From assembly GCF_030272615.1 (NCBI RefSeq), contig NC_081413.1:717115867-717179866 (forward strand): DNA of 64,000 bases. The letters are read 5' to 3'. Below the pieces are notes generated by a model that had not been told where the DNA came from, made no database searches, and saw only the letters and a program-made list of their open reading frames with translations. This document shows, piece by piece, positions 22,031-34,639 of the stretch. Within the stretch, counting starts at the first letter, position 1. Each line of letters opens with the position of its first letter. Both the position numbers and the translations under genes were made by a program. The stretch comes from Cryptomeria japonica (taxonomy: Eukaryota; Streptophyta; Pinopsida; Cupressales; Cupressaceae).

Positions 22031-23590
22031 CAAGCTGTTATGAGAAAATACAATATGGAACAGTTAAGAGCAATTGCTGAGAGAAAGAGGGATGCTACTG
22101 GTAGGAAAAACGCAGTTAGTGATTAGCAAGAGATTTGGGAATGAAACTTATCAATAGAATTAACAGTTATACTAACAACATGCCAAATTCTATTTAAATC
22201 TTTTCAATTATTGTAGCATAAATAGAATAAATAAGATTGCATTTGGCAGGTTGTTCCCATTCCAAAATATGCTTCCCCAAATCAACTTTTATGTACATCT
22301 CAATAAGATAGAATAAGACTGAATTTACATCACTATTCCCTCATTTAAATGTTCAATGTTTATTAAGCATAGACAAATGCTTAGTCATTCATTAAGAATA
22401 TAATAAATAAAACTAGTTTGAAAAGAGAAACCAAAGTATAGTCAAACGAGTCGCAAATAATCAATCACTTATTCCCAACCTTATTACAATAGCATCCATA
22501 GCAAAAGTAAGACTATTTTAAAAATCATTCTTGTTCCAAGATTACCACATACGGTTCTCTAACCATCCTTCCAATCAACTCATCTTTATCATAAAGAAAA
22601 AATAACATAAGAATGGATTCACATTATATCAATTTTAAATATTTATTTGATTATAATTAAAAAAATGCTTAATAACTCACTAATAAAAATCTATTAACTG
22701 GAAAAGTTGTTTCAAATTTCCTAGTTTAAGAGAAGTTCTACCAAATAGATAGTTATCCTCTCAAGATAATTTCCACTGAATAGCAATTGCCCAAAGCAAT
22801 TGGAAATTGGGACTTCAACTTGTTAGAATGTAAAGATGGTGCAGTTTGTCCACTGCCCAGTTCAGAGGGAATGCCTCATGTCAAGCTGTTATGAGAAAAT
22901 GCAATATGGAATAGTTAAGAGCATTTGCTGAGATAACAAGGGATGTTAGTAGTAAGCAAGTTGCAATTAGCAAGAAATTTGGGGATGAACCTTTATTAAT
23001 AGATTTAGCAGTTATACTAAGTGTTGAGAGGTAACAGTATGTCAAATTCTATTTATATCTTTTCAATTACTGTAGCATCAATAAAGGTAACAGTATGCCA
23101 AATTCTATTTATATTTTTTAAACTACTGTAGCATCAATATAATAAATAAGATTACATTTCTATTGTTCCCATTCCCAAAATCAGGTTCCCAAAATCAACT
23201 TTTATGTATCTCAATAAGAGAGCACAAGATTGGATTTACACCAGATTGGATTTACACCATAATTCCCAAATGTTCAATGTTTATTAAGCATAAACAAATG
23301 CTTAGTCAATCATTAAAAAATTTAATAAAAACCTTTAGGGTGAAAAGACAATCCAAACCATAGTCAAACAAATCATAAATAATCAAGCACTCATCCCCAA
23401 CCCTATTACAATAGAATCCATAGTACTTTAAAATTATTCTTGTTCAAGATTACCACGTACGGCTCCCCAACCATCCTTCCAATAAACTCATATTTATCAT
23501 AATGAGATAACACACGATTGGATTCACATTGTTTCAGTTTTAAATATTTATTAACTATAATAAAAACAAATGCTTAATTACTCACTATGA
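21837..23590. repeat. 859-bp direct tandem duplication including the LRR piece
   Basis: The phrase AA(T/C)TGGAAAAGTTGTTTCA starts at 21837 and 22696. The copies then align through GTTCAGAGGGAATGCCTCAT (22010, 22859), GTTCAATGTTTATTAAGCAT (about 22352, 23272) and GCTTAAT.ACTCAC (about 22668, 23571). Many small indels separate them. Copy 2 contains an internal extra duplication of GTAACAGTATG.CAAATTCT (23032 and 23087). Confidence 0.88.
22696..22890 (-). pseudogene. Second, more decayed copy of the LRR fragment
   Basis: It aligns with 21837-22030 as part of the 859-bp duplication but has several small indels, so no LRR reading frame survives. It is recognisable only through its sister copy. 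Confidence 0.65.
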
Positions 23591-24482
23591 AAAATTAAAT
23601 CCAAATGATGGTGAAAGTTAACCACATCGCTGGTCATCATGCTTTTGTTCTATTATCCATATGAAAAGTTAGTTCGACCGACACTCAGATTTTCTGTCGA
23701 CAATAATAACACTTACCATGTGTCCAAAAAAACTGTGCTAGTGTCCTGATTTTCATAAGTTCAATAAGTTCAATAGATTCTAGTTAAGTTATTCCATGTT
23801 CTTATGGGACTGCTTAAGTCTATGTTTTCATGTAATTTTTTAATTATAGGGAAAAAAAAATTTGGAATCTTTTTCTAGTTTTGTGAAGTAACCACTGCTT
23901 AATAATAAAAAATAAGTGGAAAAAAAAGGAGGGGCTAGAAATAAGCAGCAGCTACTTATTAAAAAAAATGATACATAGCTTCACCAAATTTTTTTCCTTT
24001 CCTTTTTATTTGCCTTCAATTTTACTTTTAAATTTTATATGTAAAAAATATTATTAAAAATTTCATTTAAAAGTGTCATTTAAGAGGGCTGCTTAAAATT
24101 AAGCACAATTTTTTTATGCATCCAGCTCCTCAAATTGCTGCAAAAAAATTGGAACAGCAGCTCCTAACCAAAATAAGCTAAACAGCCGCATAAAAATGTG
24201 CCCTTAACCCACAAATAAACATCAGTGCACAACTACAGATCAAAGTAGAGTAATTATACAGAGTTTAATAGAATCTGAGAATAGCAAACAACAAAGTTGC
24301 CTCAGTCTAAAAGTATCCAGTCCACCATAGTCATGAACACTACACAACTGTTGCACAATTGTAGATCAAACTGGAGATATTGTGCGGATTTTAACTCAAT
24401 AGCAACAGCAAAATTGCCTGAGTCAGGAAGTATAAAGTTTGTCGTAGTCATGGGTACTGCTCATTGTTAGTAAAAGCTCTCT
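23591..24482. other. No gene recognised
   Basis: This is AT-rich intergenic sequence. It holds no ORF with protein-like composition and no clear element ends. Confidence 0.5.
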
Positions 24483-24634
24483 AAACCATTGCTCGATGAT
24501 TTGATGGAATGAAAGTCAAACAACAATTCAGAAATTATGTTCCTCTTTTCCTTGATATAAACCATTGCTCGATGATTTGATGGACTGAAAGTCAAACAAC
24601 AATTCAGAAATTATGTTCCTCTTTTCCTTGATAT
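24483..24634. repeat. 76-bp tandem duplication, nearly identical
   Basis: AAACCATTGCTCGATGATTT starts at 24483 and 24559, and the two 76-bp copies end in TTTTCCTTGATAT. I see one mismatch (GAATG versus GACTG). The second copy forms the 3' end of the minus-strand ORF at 24604. Confidence 0.92.
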
Positions 24635-24995
24635 AGGAGCCAGTCTTGTGGGTTTTGGCAAATTGGATGGGTTCCTATAAATTTCCATATTGCTACGTTG
24701 TCAAAGCCTATACAAAATTTTAGAAGCCTACCATAAAATTTCTCGGACCCTACCCTTTTTTTGGCAGAAACATAACCAAAATTCATAAGATTAGACAATA
24801 ATTGAATCCAACTACTTAAGCTTTTATCACGTTGTAGAGTCTGGTACAAATAATTTAGGATGGCAGCCTTGCTTAGATTGCGATTCTTTACCTTAATATC
24901 TCCTTGGTGCATTGCATTCTTTGCTGCTTCAGCAACTGTAAGTGTATGAGCAGGGCAAAGAATTATACAATTTGGCTCACTCCACTGTAGATTCT
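24604..24995 (-). CDS. Hypothetical protein fragment, possible exon
   Basis: I do not recognise this gene. The minus-strand frame is open for about 130 codons. The first ATG is at 24912, but protein-like sequence continues upstream to about 24960 (LCPAHTLTVAEAAKNAMHQ), so the start may lie in another exon. It has a mixed hydrophilic composition (YLYQTLQRDKSLSSWIQLL, GYVSAKKRVGSEKFYGRLL) unlike the biased ORFs around it. There is no signal peptide, membrane segment or known motif. The stop lies inside the 76-bp duplication, so the last 10-11 codons may have been changed by it. It could be a terminal exon or a gene fragment. Confidence 0.35.
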
Positions 24996-26892
24996 AGCAT
25001 CAAAGCCATACATTCAAATTTCATGTTATGGGAACAAAAAGTGATTTTGGTATCCATAAGTGATGGCTATGAGTTTTACCGATCAATTTCCCGCAACCCA
25101 ATGTAAATCCTCTACTTGTCTATTCAAAGGAATACAAAATCTTTGTTTTGTTTATTGATTACATTCTTTGACCTAGCGTTTTTAAGGGCATTTTACTCAT
25201 CTCTACCTTGTGACTAACATACTTCAGCAAACTTGTATTTTGCTCCCCAGGCTGGTGCTTCAAAGACATTTAACAAAACCAGTCTATGACTATTTAGCCT
25301 TTGGCAGGGGCTTTTAACAAATTTGTATTATGTTGCAATTCAGATTGCTGATTCAATATTCTGATTGAAAGAGAAAATCTAAACAAGATTTAGTTTCAAA
25401 TATTCTGATCCATTTCACTTGTACTACAATTGGGATTTTGAGTTTTCAATATAGATGTATTGAGGTGATCCTGAAAAGAATTTGTAGTACTTATCTGCAC
25501 CTAGTATGGATTACCAGTAGTTGGTTCCACTGAAAATGAGGAAAAACAAAGCATTGAATCTTCATGTTTAAAGGCGCTTCTAAAGACGCGGGCAGCAATG
25601 CTCCTAGAATATTTCAAAATATATAAAAAAGACACTTCATATGTGGCTTATGAATTCCAAATCCTCCATATTTTGCACACCAGCAGCGTCTGCTGATTTA
25701 ATTTAAGAAAGCAAACAGATATCCTCTAGAGGACAGCAAATTGTCACTAGGTCTTGAAACTACAGAAAATATTCACAAATGTCACCAGAAATTTTGAAAA
25801 TAGGGCATTGACACTCGTTCAAATTTGGACTGAAACTAATGATCATATTGGTTACAATGTACCGCATTTTATTACTGTAACAAAATATAAGCCTGGTTTC
25901 AAAACTACTCTAGGAACACAATGTAAGAGAGCTTAACTACAACTATTTATATTGACAAGGCATCAAAGACTACAAAATACAACCTCAAACAATATGTAAG
26001 CAATATTTAATATCTCACAATTCTAGGCATTAGACGAATCCATTCAAACAACTAAATCTAAACTAAATAAGACAAGTCATAAAAATTTATTATAGGCTTT
26101 TTGATTATAACAGTATTCTACATTTTTGAGTTATCTTCATTCCAAATTTTAGTTCCCTGATACAAATAGAAAAAACAGATCAGCAGAAATAAAAAGATAG
26201 ATTAGAGAATAAAGTAAAGTTTATTTATACAAACAAGTAGTGAACAGATTTCCTATAAATCTGTTTGTATGCTAATTATAGAAGAAGACGGCTAACTGGA
26301 GGAGGACAGATCTACGTTAGCCATTGTTTGCAACTCAAACTCTTCGACACATATGCAGTACACACAATGATACAATTTTGACTTATTCTAACACTCCTTA
26401 GGAATAATTGAATTTAGATGGATTCCTAACATATTTTTACAAATACAAACTTGAGATTAAACTGACCAGCAACATAAACAAAAGCATACATTATATAGAA
26501 GCTATTCTTTGAAAATAGTTCATAGACCAGTCAGACCTTTCCAAGTTACTCTCCGCTCCTCAATCACAGGTATAGTCATGCAACTATCATCCAAGTTCCC
26601 AACATCATTGGACACCATTTGCACATGAAGTGTCTCTTCACCCTTGTAAAGGTATGATGTTGAACTTCTAGATTTTCGAGTCTCTTCTGAACTATTGGAC
26701 ACCAATCCTCACATGTATGTCTCATAACCTCAATAAGGTGCAGTTTCTCTTATCCGTTAGCACCTCAGACTATTGAGCATCTATGTAGCCTTTATTGCAT
26801 CATTTCCTATCTTCAAAGCATTGGCCTCTTCAAAATAGAACAAGTTTTTCATCTTCAATGATGTCATCATCACTAACAACATTTGGTGGTGT
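24996..26892. other. No gene recognised
   Basis: This is 1.9 kb of AT-rich DNA up to the 5' LTR of element F. A 61-residue minus-strand ORF (26520-26705) has ordinary composition (YLYKGEETLHVQMVSNDVG) but is too short to support. No element ends or RNA genes were seen. Confidence 0.45.
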
Positions 26893-29247
26893 TGGCATTG
26901 GGTTGTCATTGATGTCAACCATTATGGGATGACTACCGCAATGAGAGGAATAGATTATGTGCAACACTGTCAAGGAAGAGTATAGGTTGAGATATCTTTG
27001 ACATCACCTTGTGATGCAAGACACCGATAAGGTAAGACAGAGCATCCCACTCAGAGGAATGATTACTGAGGTTACCGGTACACAAGTTGGTGCCTAGCTT
27101 GTGTAGATGAGATGAGTGGGTTACTAGTATAGTGTATCACCGGTAAGGAAAGGATGTCAAACTAGTAAGTGGTGTGTTGACATAGAGGAGTCAGATCAAC
27201 CAACTAAGTGGTTGTCAACTAGCAAGATGATGACCAATGCACAAGCAGGTTTGGGCAAGGTGCTTGAGTAGTTGTTTGTGATGAAGAGGCAGAATGCTAT
27301 CAAAATCACATCAACACAGGAGGAGAAGGATGAACAGGTCATCGGTATGCTGTGAGGTTGTAGAACAACAAGACTCCCACTGGATGAAGATGCAGTCATC
27401 ATGAGAAACCATATCAGTGCATTGCAGGATGTAGATTACAAAGACTCACTCTCATCGGTAAGCAGAACTTATCTCCTATTATGCATAATGTGTATCATAG
27501 TTCCATGATATAAGGTAGATGAGGCAAAGGCAGGTGTTTGAAGGCTCACACCAGATCTATCGGTGAATCAAAGGAATGCCTTGAGTGCATGAAATCATAA
27601 TTATGTATTGGACTGACTGAGAAGACATGTTAAGATGCCAGTACAGATGAAGAGTGATGAGTTTGTCACTTTGACAAACCAATTGAGACATGGTTAGAGC
27701 TGATCAGGGAGAAGGCAAGGCTGAACAGATGCAGTCAGAGGAGAATGGCCTGATTGAAGATGTAGTCTGTTGAAGGTTGATGACATGGTGTCATCAAGAG
27801 GGTTTTATCGGTAATATGGACAAGGTGCAGATGCAAAAGACTCCCCATCTGATGAAGATGTGCATAAGGTAGGTTAGCAAGAGTACTGCCCGTTTGAGTA
27901 GTTCACCAGAAGAGAAGCAGAGTGCAAGGTGGATGATAGACCGGTTTGAGGGTTTAACTGGCAGGGTTAGTAAACCGGTAGAAGAGAAGAACTCGTTGAG
28001 TGTTTGGTTGGTGATTCCTGAACCGACACACCGATCCAAGCTGGTAGTTGGTCGACTTGGATGCCATGAGGAGATAAAGTGGCAAGCATATAGAGGTTGG
28101 TGGAGTGCCATGTAGAGATAGGTGTCTCTACTGTTGTGCATTCAATATGGATCCTGTGATTTGTGGATCAGATTAGAAGAGTGTGGCTCGAGGAAGAATG
28201 AGCGACAGAGACAAATTAGCGAGTGGTTGACACTTGGATCAAAGCAAGAAAGTCAGTTTGTGAGAAGACTTCTAGGAGGAAACAACATAAGTATTAATGG
28301 CTGTTTGACAAATGCAGATCGTGATACAAGACCGAGTTTTCCATATTTGGAAAACATGTATTGGAAGGCACTACCATGGCAAAGATGAACAGTTGGCTAT
28401 CCTGGAGATCATATTGGACAAGATCTGATTAGATATGGTTTGCCTCGAAGTAAGTGAGGAAACCCTAACCGCCCAATGTTTGAATTAGTTTTTGGCAGGA
28501 AAACTAGGCTATAAATATGCAAGACAAAATTAGAGGTGGCTGCTACTGATAAGGGTATATTACCTAGGATGAGAGAGTGTTGCTGCTGAAGAAAGGAAGA
28601 TATTTCTGTTGCAAAAGTGATCAAGTGTTACTTCTGCATGTAAGTACAAAGCAGTGTGAGGTAGAACCAGGTTGAAGTGTTCAACCGGTATCAGTGCAGA
28701 ACCGGTAGAGTCCATATTGACATAGCAAAGGTGAAGAAATTTGCAAAGGAAGAAGACATAAAACTGACAGAGTATTGTACCGGTAAAGAGCAGAGTAGAG
28801 AAGAGGATATCTAGTAGAGCTGAACAGAGGAGAGGTGAACCGATAGAGTTTACCGGCAAGCATAATAGTAGAAGAGTGAACCGGTGTAGCAGAGAAGGCA
28901 TCTCACCGACAAAGTAAAGTATATGAAATGGTTGCAAGATTCACTTGTAACAGAATGATTAATTTTTTATGTAATGTTATATTTGAGATCACTGAGTTGT
29001 AGCTCGGTGCGGGGGTTGTAGCCCATAAACAAGTTAGGGGTTGGTGCTCCTTGGGTTGGTACCCTAAATCAAGGGTTGTAGCTCCTTGGGTTGGTGCCCT
29101 AAATATTGTAACAAAGTTTTGATTGTGAGGCTGGATTGGAGCAGTAGTCTCCCACAACATTACTCATCGAGGTTTTTCCCAACTTGGGTTTTCCTCATAC
29201 ATACTAGTGTTATGTAATGTTCCCTTGTGTGATTGCATGTGTATACG

Positions 29248-29770
29248 TGTTAGAAATTAGGATCTAAGGATACTAATCATTACAAACAAGATTATAAGGT
29301 AAATGAAATATGAAACATACATGCAAAATGTACACATTACACAAGATATACATGGGGAAAACCCTTTCGGGTAAAAAAACCCTATAAAGCATCATATAAT
29401 TAAAACACTTACAAATATAGTCTATAATAAAATGGACATGAACCTGGGGACACTCCAATACTTCCTTCCACATGGCCAATAATACCTCATATGCATAGTG
29501 ATACAACTCACCACAAAGCTCCAAATTCACACACCTCTCAAATGAGAGAGAACCTCCTTAAATATAGGAGGAAGGGTGACTTCACTAGTCACACCTTTTC
29601 AATAACCCCCACTCATAAATAATTAATAATCTAATAGTTATTAGATTATAATTATTTTAAATGGGATATGCTTATAAAGCATATAATATATAAGGTTTTA
29701 TAACCTTATAATAGAACATTATATATAAATGTTATAAGGATGTGATCCCTAATAACATTATATTCTAACA
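29248..29770 (-). mobile_element. 3' LTR of element G
   Basis: It is 523 bp, TG...CA ends, about 97% identical by eye to 34119-34639. On the minus strand it is preceded by the polypurine tract TTAAAGGGGAG. Confidence 0.9.
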
Positions 29771-29781
29771 CTCCCCTTTAA
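29771..29781 (-). other. Polypurine tract of element G
   Basis: Plus-strand CTCCCCTTTAA reads TTAAAGGGGAG on the minus strand, directly before the 3' LTR. Confidence 0.7.
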
Positions 29782-30039
29782 TGTTAATAGGGGATCACAT
29801 GTCAATTTCCATAGAAGAAAAAATGAAGCACCCCAGTAATGTAGGTCTTCTTTGACAGTGATAAACAGGGACACAAATATATGCCAACATAAAGATCATG
29901 CATTCTGGACTACATGAAAGTCATCTTGTCATAATTTATAATCCGAGTGTTTTAAAAATGATGCTGTGAGGTCTTAAAAAAATTATATGGGAGCTGCGGT
30001 CCCCTCAAATTAGCCTCTCCCCAGGTTCATTACATAGTG

Positions 30040-30590
30040 ACCGTAGGTCTTAATACAATGCTTTTACAAGTGGAAGATTTATAAGGAGAAGAATTTACAA
30101 TATGCCCGTAGGACTTAAAAAAATCTGCCTGTAGGTCTTATGATACTGTGCCCGTAGGACTTAAAAAAATAAAAGATTTAGCCACTAGGTGGTGTCATTG
30201 ACATGCACACTCCCCCTCAATGGCATCACCTAAGGCCAATCATTATTTGAATTTGGATCATATAATGCCTAAAGGTCTTATGCCTATTAGGTCTTAAATC
30301 TAGGATTTAGCCACTAGGTGGTGTCTTGTACACTCCCCCTTAATGGCATCACCTCAAAGCCAATCACTGCATAGAGGATTTCAAAGTGATGGCTAAAATT
30401 ATAATATATAGTATGTACTCATGATCTTCAAAGTGTCTTTATTATAGAATGATTTCACTTGAGTGAGGTGCCCATGATCTTCAAGGTGCCTTTATTATAG
30501 AATGCTTTCATTTGAGTGAGGTGCCCATGATCTTCAAGGTGCCTTTATTTTTCACTTGAGTGAGGTGCCCATGATCTTCAATGTTCATTT
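30040..30590. repeat. Short tandem and interspersed repeats in element G
   Basis: Three families sit together. GCC(T/C)GTAGG(A/T)CTTA recurs between 30100 and 30160. GATTTAGCCACTAGGTGGTG and its tail with ACTCCCCCTTAATGGCATCA occur twice (30176 and 30305). GCCCATGATCTTCAA followed by GGTGCCTTTATT and TTGAGTGAGGT occurs about four times between 30418 and 30585, with units of 45-60 bp. All are non-coding and lie near the element's polypurine end. Confidence 0.75.
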
Positions 30591-32317
30591 TGATCTTTAG
30601 AAATGATATTCTCTAGAAGGAGTAAAGTTACTTCAAGTAATATGGTACTTTCATATGTATCCAAATGGAACTCTTCCATAAATCTTCAAGGCCATATTGA
30701 TTCTTTAAGAGCTACATTCATATTTTGTCCATTTGATTCAAAGACACATAGAAGATAGTCTTCTTATTAAATTATTGCAGCATCCATGTAATAGCACTTG
30801 CACCATATGTTTCGAAGGCATAACCTCGCCATTGAAGAAACAATATAGTTAGTAACATAGTAAACAATTAAATTTGATTTTTGGTACAAAGAAAGAACAT
30901 AATAGTATGCATTTTCCATTTGCCAAAGATCATATAATATTCCTCATAAATGTAAAATATAGTCCAATAATTAGTTGCAAGGAGATCAATGTATATTTTC
31001 ATGAGAATAAGCTTGAACGATTAGTTGTCGTGTTTAAAAAATACAAAATAGACATGCTACTACATATAGTAATGATCCATAGAAAATCTTAGGCAACGGG
31101 TGAGCTATCCTTTCTAGGTTTGCTCCCCAAACAGTTTATAAGGGCGATAGCCACCCATTATAAATAGATGCTTTACACCTAATAAATGTAGAGGATACTC
31201 GAAAGATAATAATAAAATGTTAGCTAAAGTAACACTTAGGAAAGAAAATAAAATAAAATAATGTATTAGCAAAAGATTCTTTGAAAGATTTATGTAATCC
31301 TCTTTGTGTATGGATGTGCAAAAGTTTGAAACTTTTTTTCCTTACTTTTTATATTCACCTTTTTATCCTTATATCTTAGTGAAGAAAAAAAATTAATTTG
31401 TCAAATTTAATATAACAAGAGTTTTGAGTTCTTTGAGAGAAATAGTGACCTCATTAGATGGTTGTGTAGACCACCTATGTTCTTTAGGGTCCAATTTGTT
31501 TCAAAAGATTATATCAACTTTGGTACATATAAATTATTAATATCTAGTTATAAGTATGAGGCTAAAAAAGATTACTCTTTTAACATACATTCTCAATAAA
31601 ATGTCTTTAAACCTTGTTACCATGGGTCACTTAAATGTTCACCAATTTCTAAATAAAACTCTTTGCATAGATTCATTAATTATTTAGATTCATCCAAATG
31701 TGTCAACAAGTGTCTCTTTTCTTGTATGGATTAAGATTGAACTTAGAGGGTTTTGTTAATACAAAATTTTATGATCTATGTATTCAAGGATCATATATAA
31801 TGCTTAATGACATATATAATCGTATATAATGTGGTCGATATAGAAGATTCACCCTATAAAATTTATGAAAAATATTTTTGTTCTCCAAAAGAAGGTTGAT
31901 CTATTTTATGTCAATACAAAAAAAGAAAAACAAATCCTTTAAGAAGAAAAAAATGGTGCTACTCTGACATATATTCCTTTTTCCATATAGTGGAAATATA
32001 CAATCCAATGTATTTTGATCCCTAGAAAATAAAAATAGCTTCAAAATTAACATGTTGAGTCCGTAACTTTGAAGTCATATTTAAGAGTCATTTGATATAA
32101 AAGATCCCGACAAAAAATAGTCTCATTGTAATAAAAATATTTCTCAATATAGCCAATTAAGATCATTATGGAATAGATGCCAGAGATGAAACAATTATGG
32201 TATATCTGTTCAAGATTATTGGACAAATTAGTATGAAAAACTCGCTTCCATACATGAAAGTGTATTCTATCATTAATGTTAAAAATATTTTCTCTTTAAG
32301 CCGTCCATATTGAATGA

Positions 32318-32995
32318 GTGCCTTTGAATTGCAAGAGTCTAAAAAACTTTTCTGCAGAAGAGGCACTCAAAATTCACAGGGTCATGGAAGGGCTGCAACG
32401 CATCACAGAGAATTTGAAAGAGGAGGAGTCATTTGTGAATCCTCTCAATTTATTATACCTTCTCAAAGAAAATTTACAGGTTCAATTTTGGGAGCTACAA
32501 GAGGAGGCTCGAGATGTATTAAATTCTCTATTCAAGTCCTGCAAAACTGTTTGTCGCCATTGCAATTTTGTAGAGGCAAGGTTTCGCTATCTGAATAATA
32601 AGAAGAAATGTAGATTTCTTTAGCCCAGGTTTCAATGCTCTACTTGCCAGCACTGCTTTACAGTGGGTTCCAAAAGAAAGCATTCATAGAGAAAGATGAA
32701 TTACAAATTCAAGGACCGATTTCAGCCCATAGCAAAAAGACCCAAGGGTGCAGTTCTTTCTGAAACTGGTTGCAGCAATTTAATGGCCAACTCAATTAAA
32801 ATCTGTACAATGGAATTTAACATGGAAGTTATGGGGAGAAGAGAAGAGAATCTTGGTGTCTTAATTATGGAAGTAGTCTCTTTGCCATCTGGAGAAGAAA
32901 ATCTTGGTGTCTTAATATCCTTGGTGACTTTCAAGGACTTCCTTGATTCAAAGAAAAAAGCTAATATCATCTGGTTTATAGGAGCGTCTTTATGA
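32318..32995 (+). CDS. Unidentified ORFs inside element G, antisense to it (possible captured gene piece)
   Basis: I do not recognise the product. The first frame (32318-32623, 101 residues) reads like a real protein: EEALKIHRVMEGLQRITEN and LKENLQVQFWELQEEARDVL are amphipathic helical or coiled-coil segments, followed by CKTVCRHC. After a stop the same strand shows CSTCQHC and then a 99-residue frame (32696-32995) with the short repeat EENLGVLI twice. It matches no LTR-retrotransposon domain. Possibly it is an exon fragment of a host gene picked up by the element. Two overlapping frames exist at 32314-32598; this one is preferred for composition. Confidence 0.4.
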
Positions 32996-34097
32996 GGAGA
33001 ACCATGTGTTTGACATTATGAACAAAACCAACATAGAACAAAAAAATCGATGTTTTCAATTAACTACTTTAATTTCCTTATGAATTTATAATACACACAC
33101 TGTAGAGTGTGCTTGATTGGGAAACACTTATCTACTTGGATAGGCATCAATTGATATGTTGAACAATATCATGCCAAAGGTCGTGACTTATTTACATTCA
33201 ATCAGTTGCAAAGATAGTCCTTTTTTACTATTATAAGGATGAGTACTAGTTCCTTGAGTAATACAAACTTTTATGAAGATAAGAAATTGACATAGATGAG
33301 GGCTTAATAAATAATTTTGACTTATTTAAAGATTTCATTTAAGGACTCTTTATTTAAATAATGGTTTGATTGAGTTCATACTTAACAAACTTAAATATAA
33401 AGATAAATTATAATTTTGATTGAATATTGTAATATATATTTTCCATAGAAAAAATGACTATGACCTTATATCAATTGTGATCAAATTGCAAGTGAAATGG
33501 TGTTTGCTTGAAATGTCATGTTCAAGAGCTATGAATTTTATTTTCTTTTTATAAGTTAAAAAAACAATTTTTTGGACATGAAATTTAATAAAAGACTTCA
33601 TGAATTCAATTTTAAGGTTAAACAAATGAAAAACTAAGGTTTCTAAGCATTATATCAAGCTACTTTTTGATAATTTATAATCTCACATATCTCTCTAAAG
33701 AGAAACAACATCCAGCTTTCTAAAGTACTTGATCTAGTAACTAAAGCACAACTTTCTATACAATTGACACTAAAAAAAGTTTTGTAACTATGTACATCTC
33801 TTATAAGGGAATAATTTTGAGTTAATAAGATTATGAAATTTGATGTTATTAAAATATATATGTTATACTTCACAATCTTATGCTATGTGAACATTAAATT
33901 TTTTGAAAATATCACTCATAAAAAAGAGTAGTTAGAATTTCCTTACTTGGCCTTCATAAATTGAATTTAAATGAATGGAGAAGGCATACTAAATACATAG
34001 CACAATCGGCCTTGCATGTGTGTTGATTTAGCATAAATACATTTTCCATCCAGTTTTATATGTCTTCTAGTATAACCTGTAAAAATAATTAGTACTA

Positions 34098-34118
34098 GCC
34101 TAACCTGCTTTGATACCA
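34098..34118 (-). other. Primer-binding site of element G
   Basis: Directly inside the right LTR the minus strand reads TGGTATCAAAGCAGGTTAGG. Its first 12 bases match the plant initiator-Met tRNA complement (TGGTATCAGAGC) except for one base. This fixes the element's orientation as minus. Confidence 0.8.
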
Positions 34119-34639
34119 TGTTAGAAATTAGGATCTAAGGATACTAATCATTATAAACAAGATTATAAGGTAAATGAAATATGAAACATACATGCAAAAT
34201 GTACACATTACACAAGATATACATGGGGAAAACCCTTTCGAGTAAAAAACCCCATAAAGCATCATTTAATTAAAACACTTACAAATATAGTCTATAATAA
34301 AATAGACATGAACCTGGGGACACTCCTCCAATACTTCCACATGACCAATAATACCTTATATGCATAGTGATACAACTCACCATAAAGCTCCAAATTCACA
34401 CACCTCTCAAATGAGAGAGAACCTCCTTAAATATAGGAGGAAGGGTGACTTCACTAGGCACACCTTTTCAATAACCCCCACTCATAAATAATTAATAATC
34501 TAATAGTTATTAGATTATAATTATTTTAAATGGGATATGCTTATAAAGCATATAATATATAAGGTTTTATAACCTTATAATAGAACATTATATATAAATG
34601 TTATAAGGATGTGATCCCTAATAACATTATGTTCTAACA
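34119..34639 (-). mobile_element. 5' LTR of element G
   Basis: It is 521 bp, TGTTAG...CTAACA, sister to 29248-29770, and adjoins the primer-binding site. Confidence 0.9.

Larger units (their letters stand above)
29248..34639 (-). mobile_element. Non-autonomous LTR retrotransposon G, nested in the F LTR
   Basis: It has direct 523- and 521-bp LTRs (29248-29770, 34119-34639), both TGTTAG...CTAACA, differing at about a dozen positions. The primer-binding site next to the right LTR and the polypurine tract next to the left LTR both read on the minus strand. The flanking five bases are ATACG (29243-29247) and ATAAG (34640-34644), a target duplication with one mismatch. The 4.35-kb interior has no recognisable gag or pol. 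It contains repeats near the 3' end and an unrelated plus-strand ORF at 32318-32995. Confidence 0.88.

Noticed and set aside
27794-28937. Several 70-125-residue ORFs on both strands in the F LTR
   Set aside because: They lie within LTR sequence that aligns with the 3' LTR, where frames are not kept, and none has a domain.
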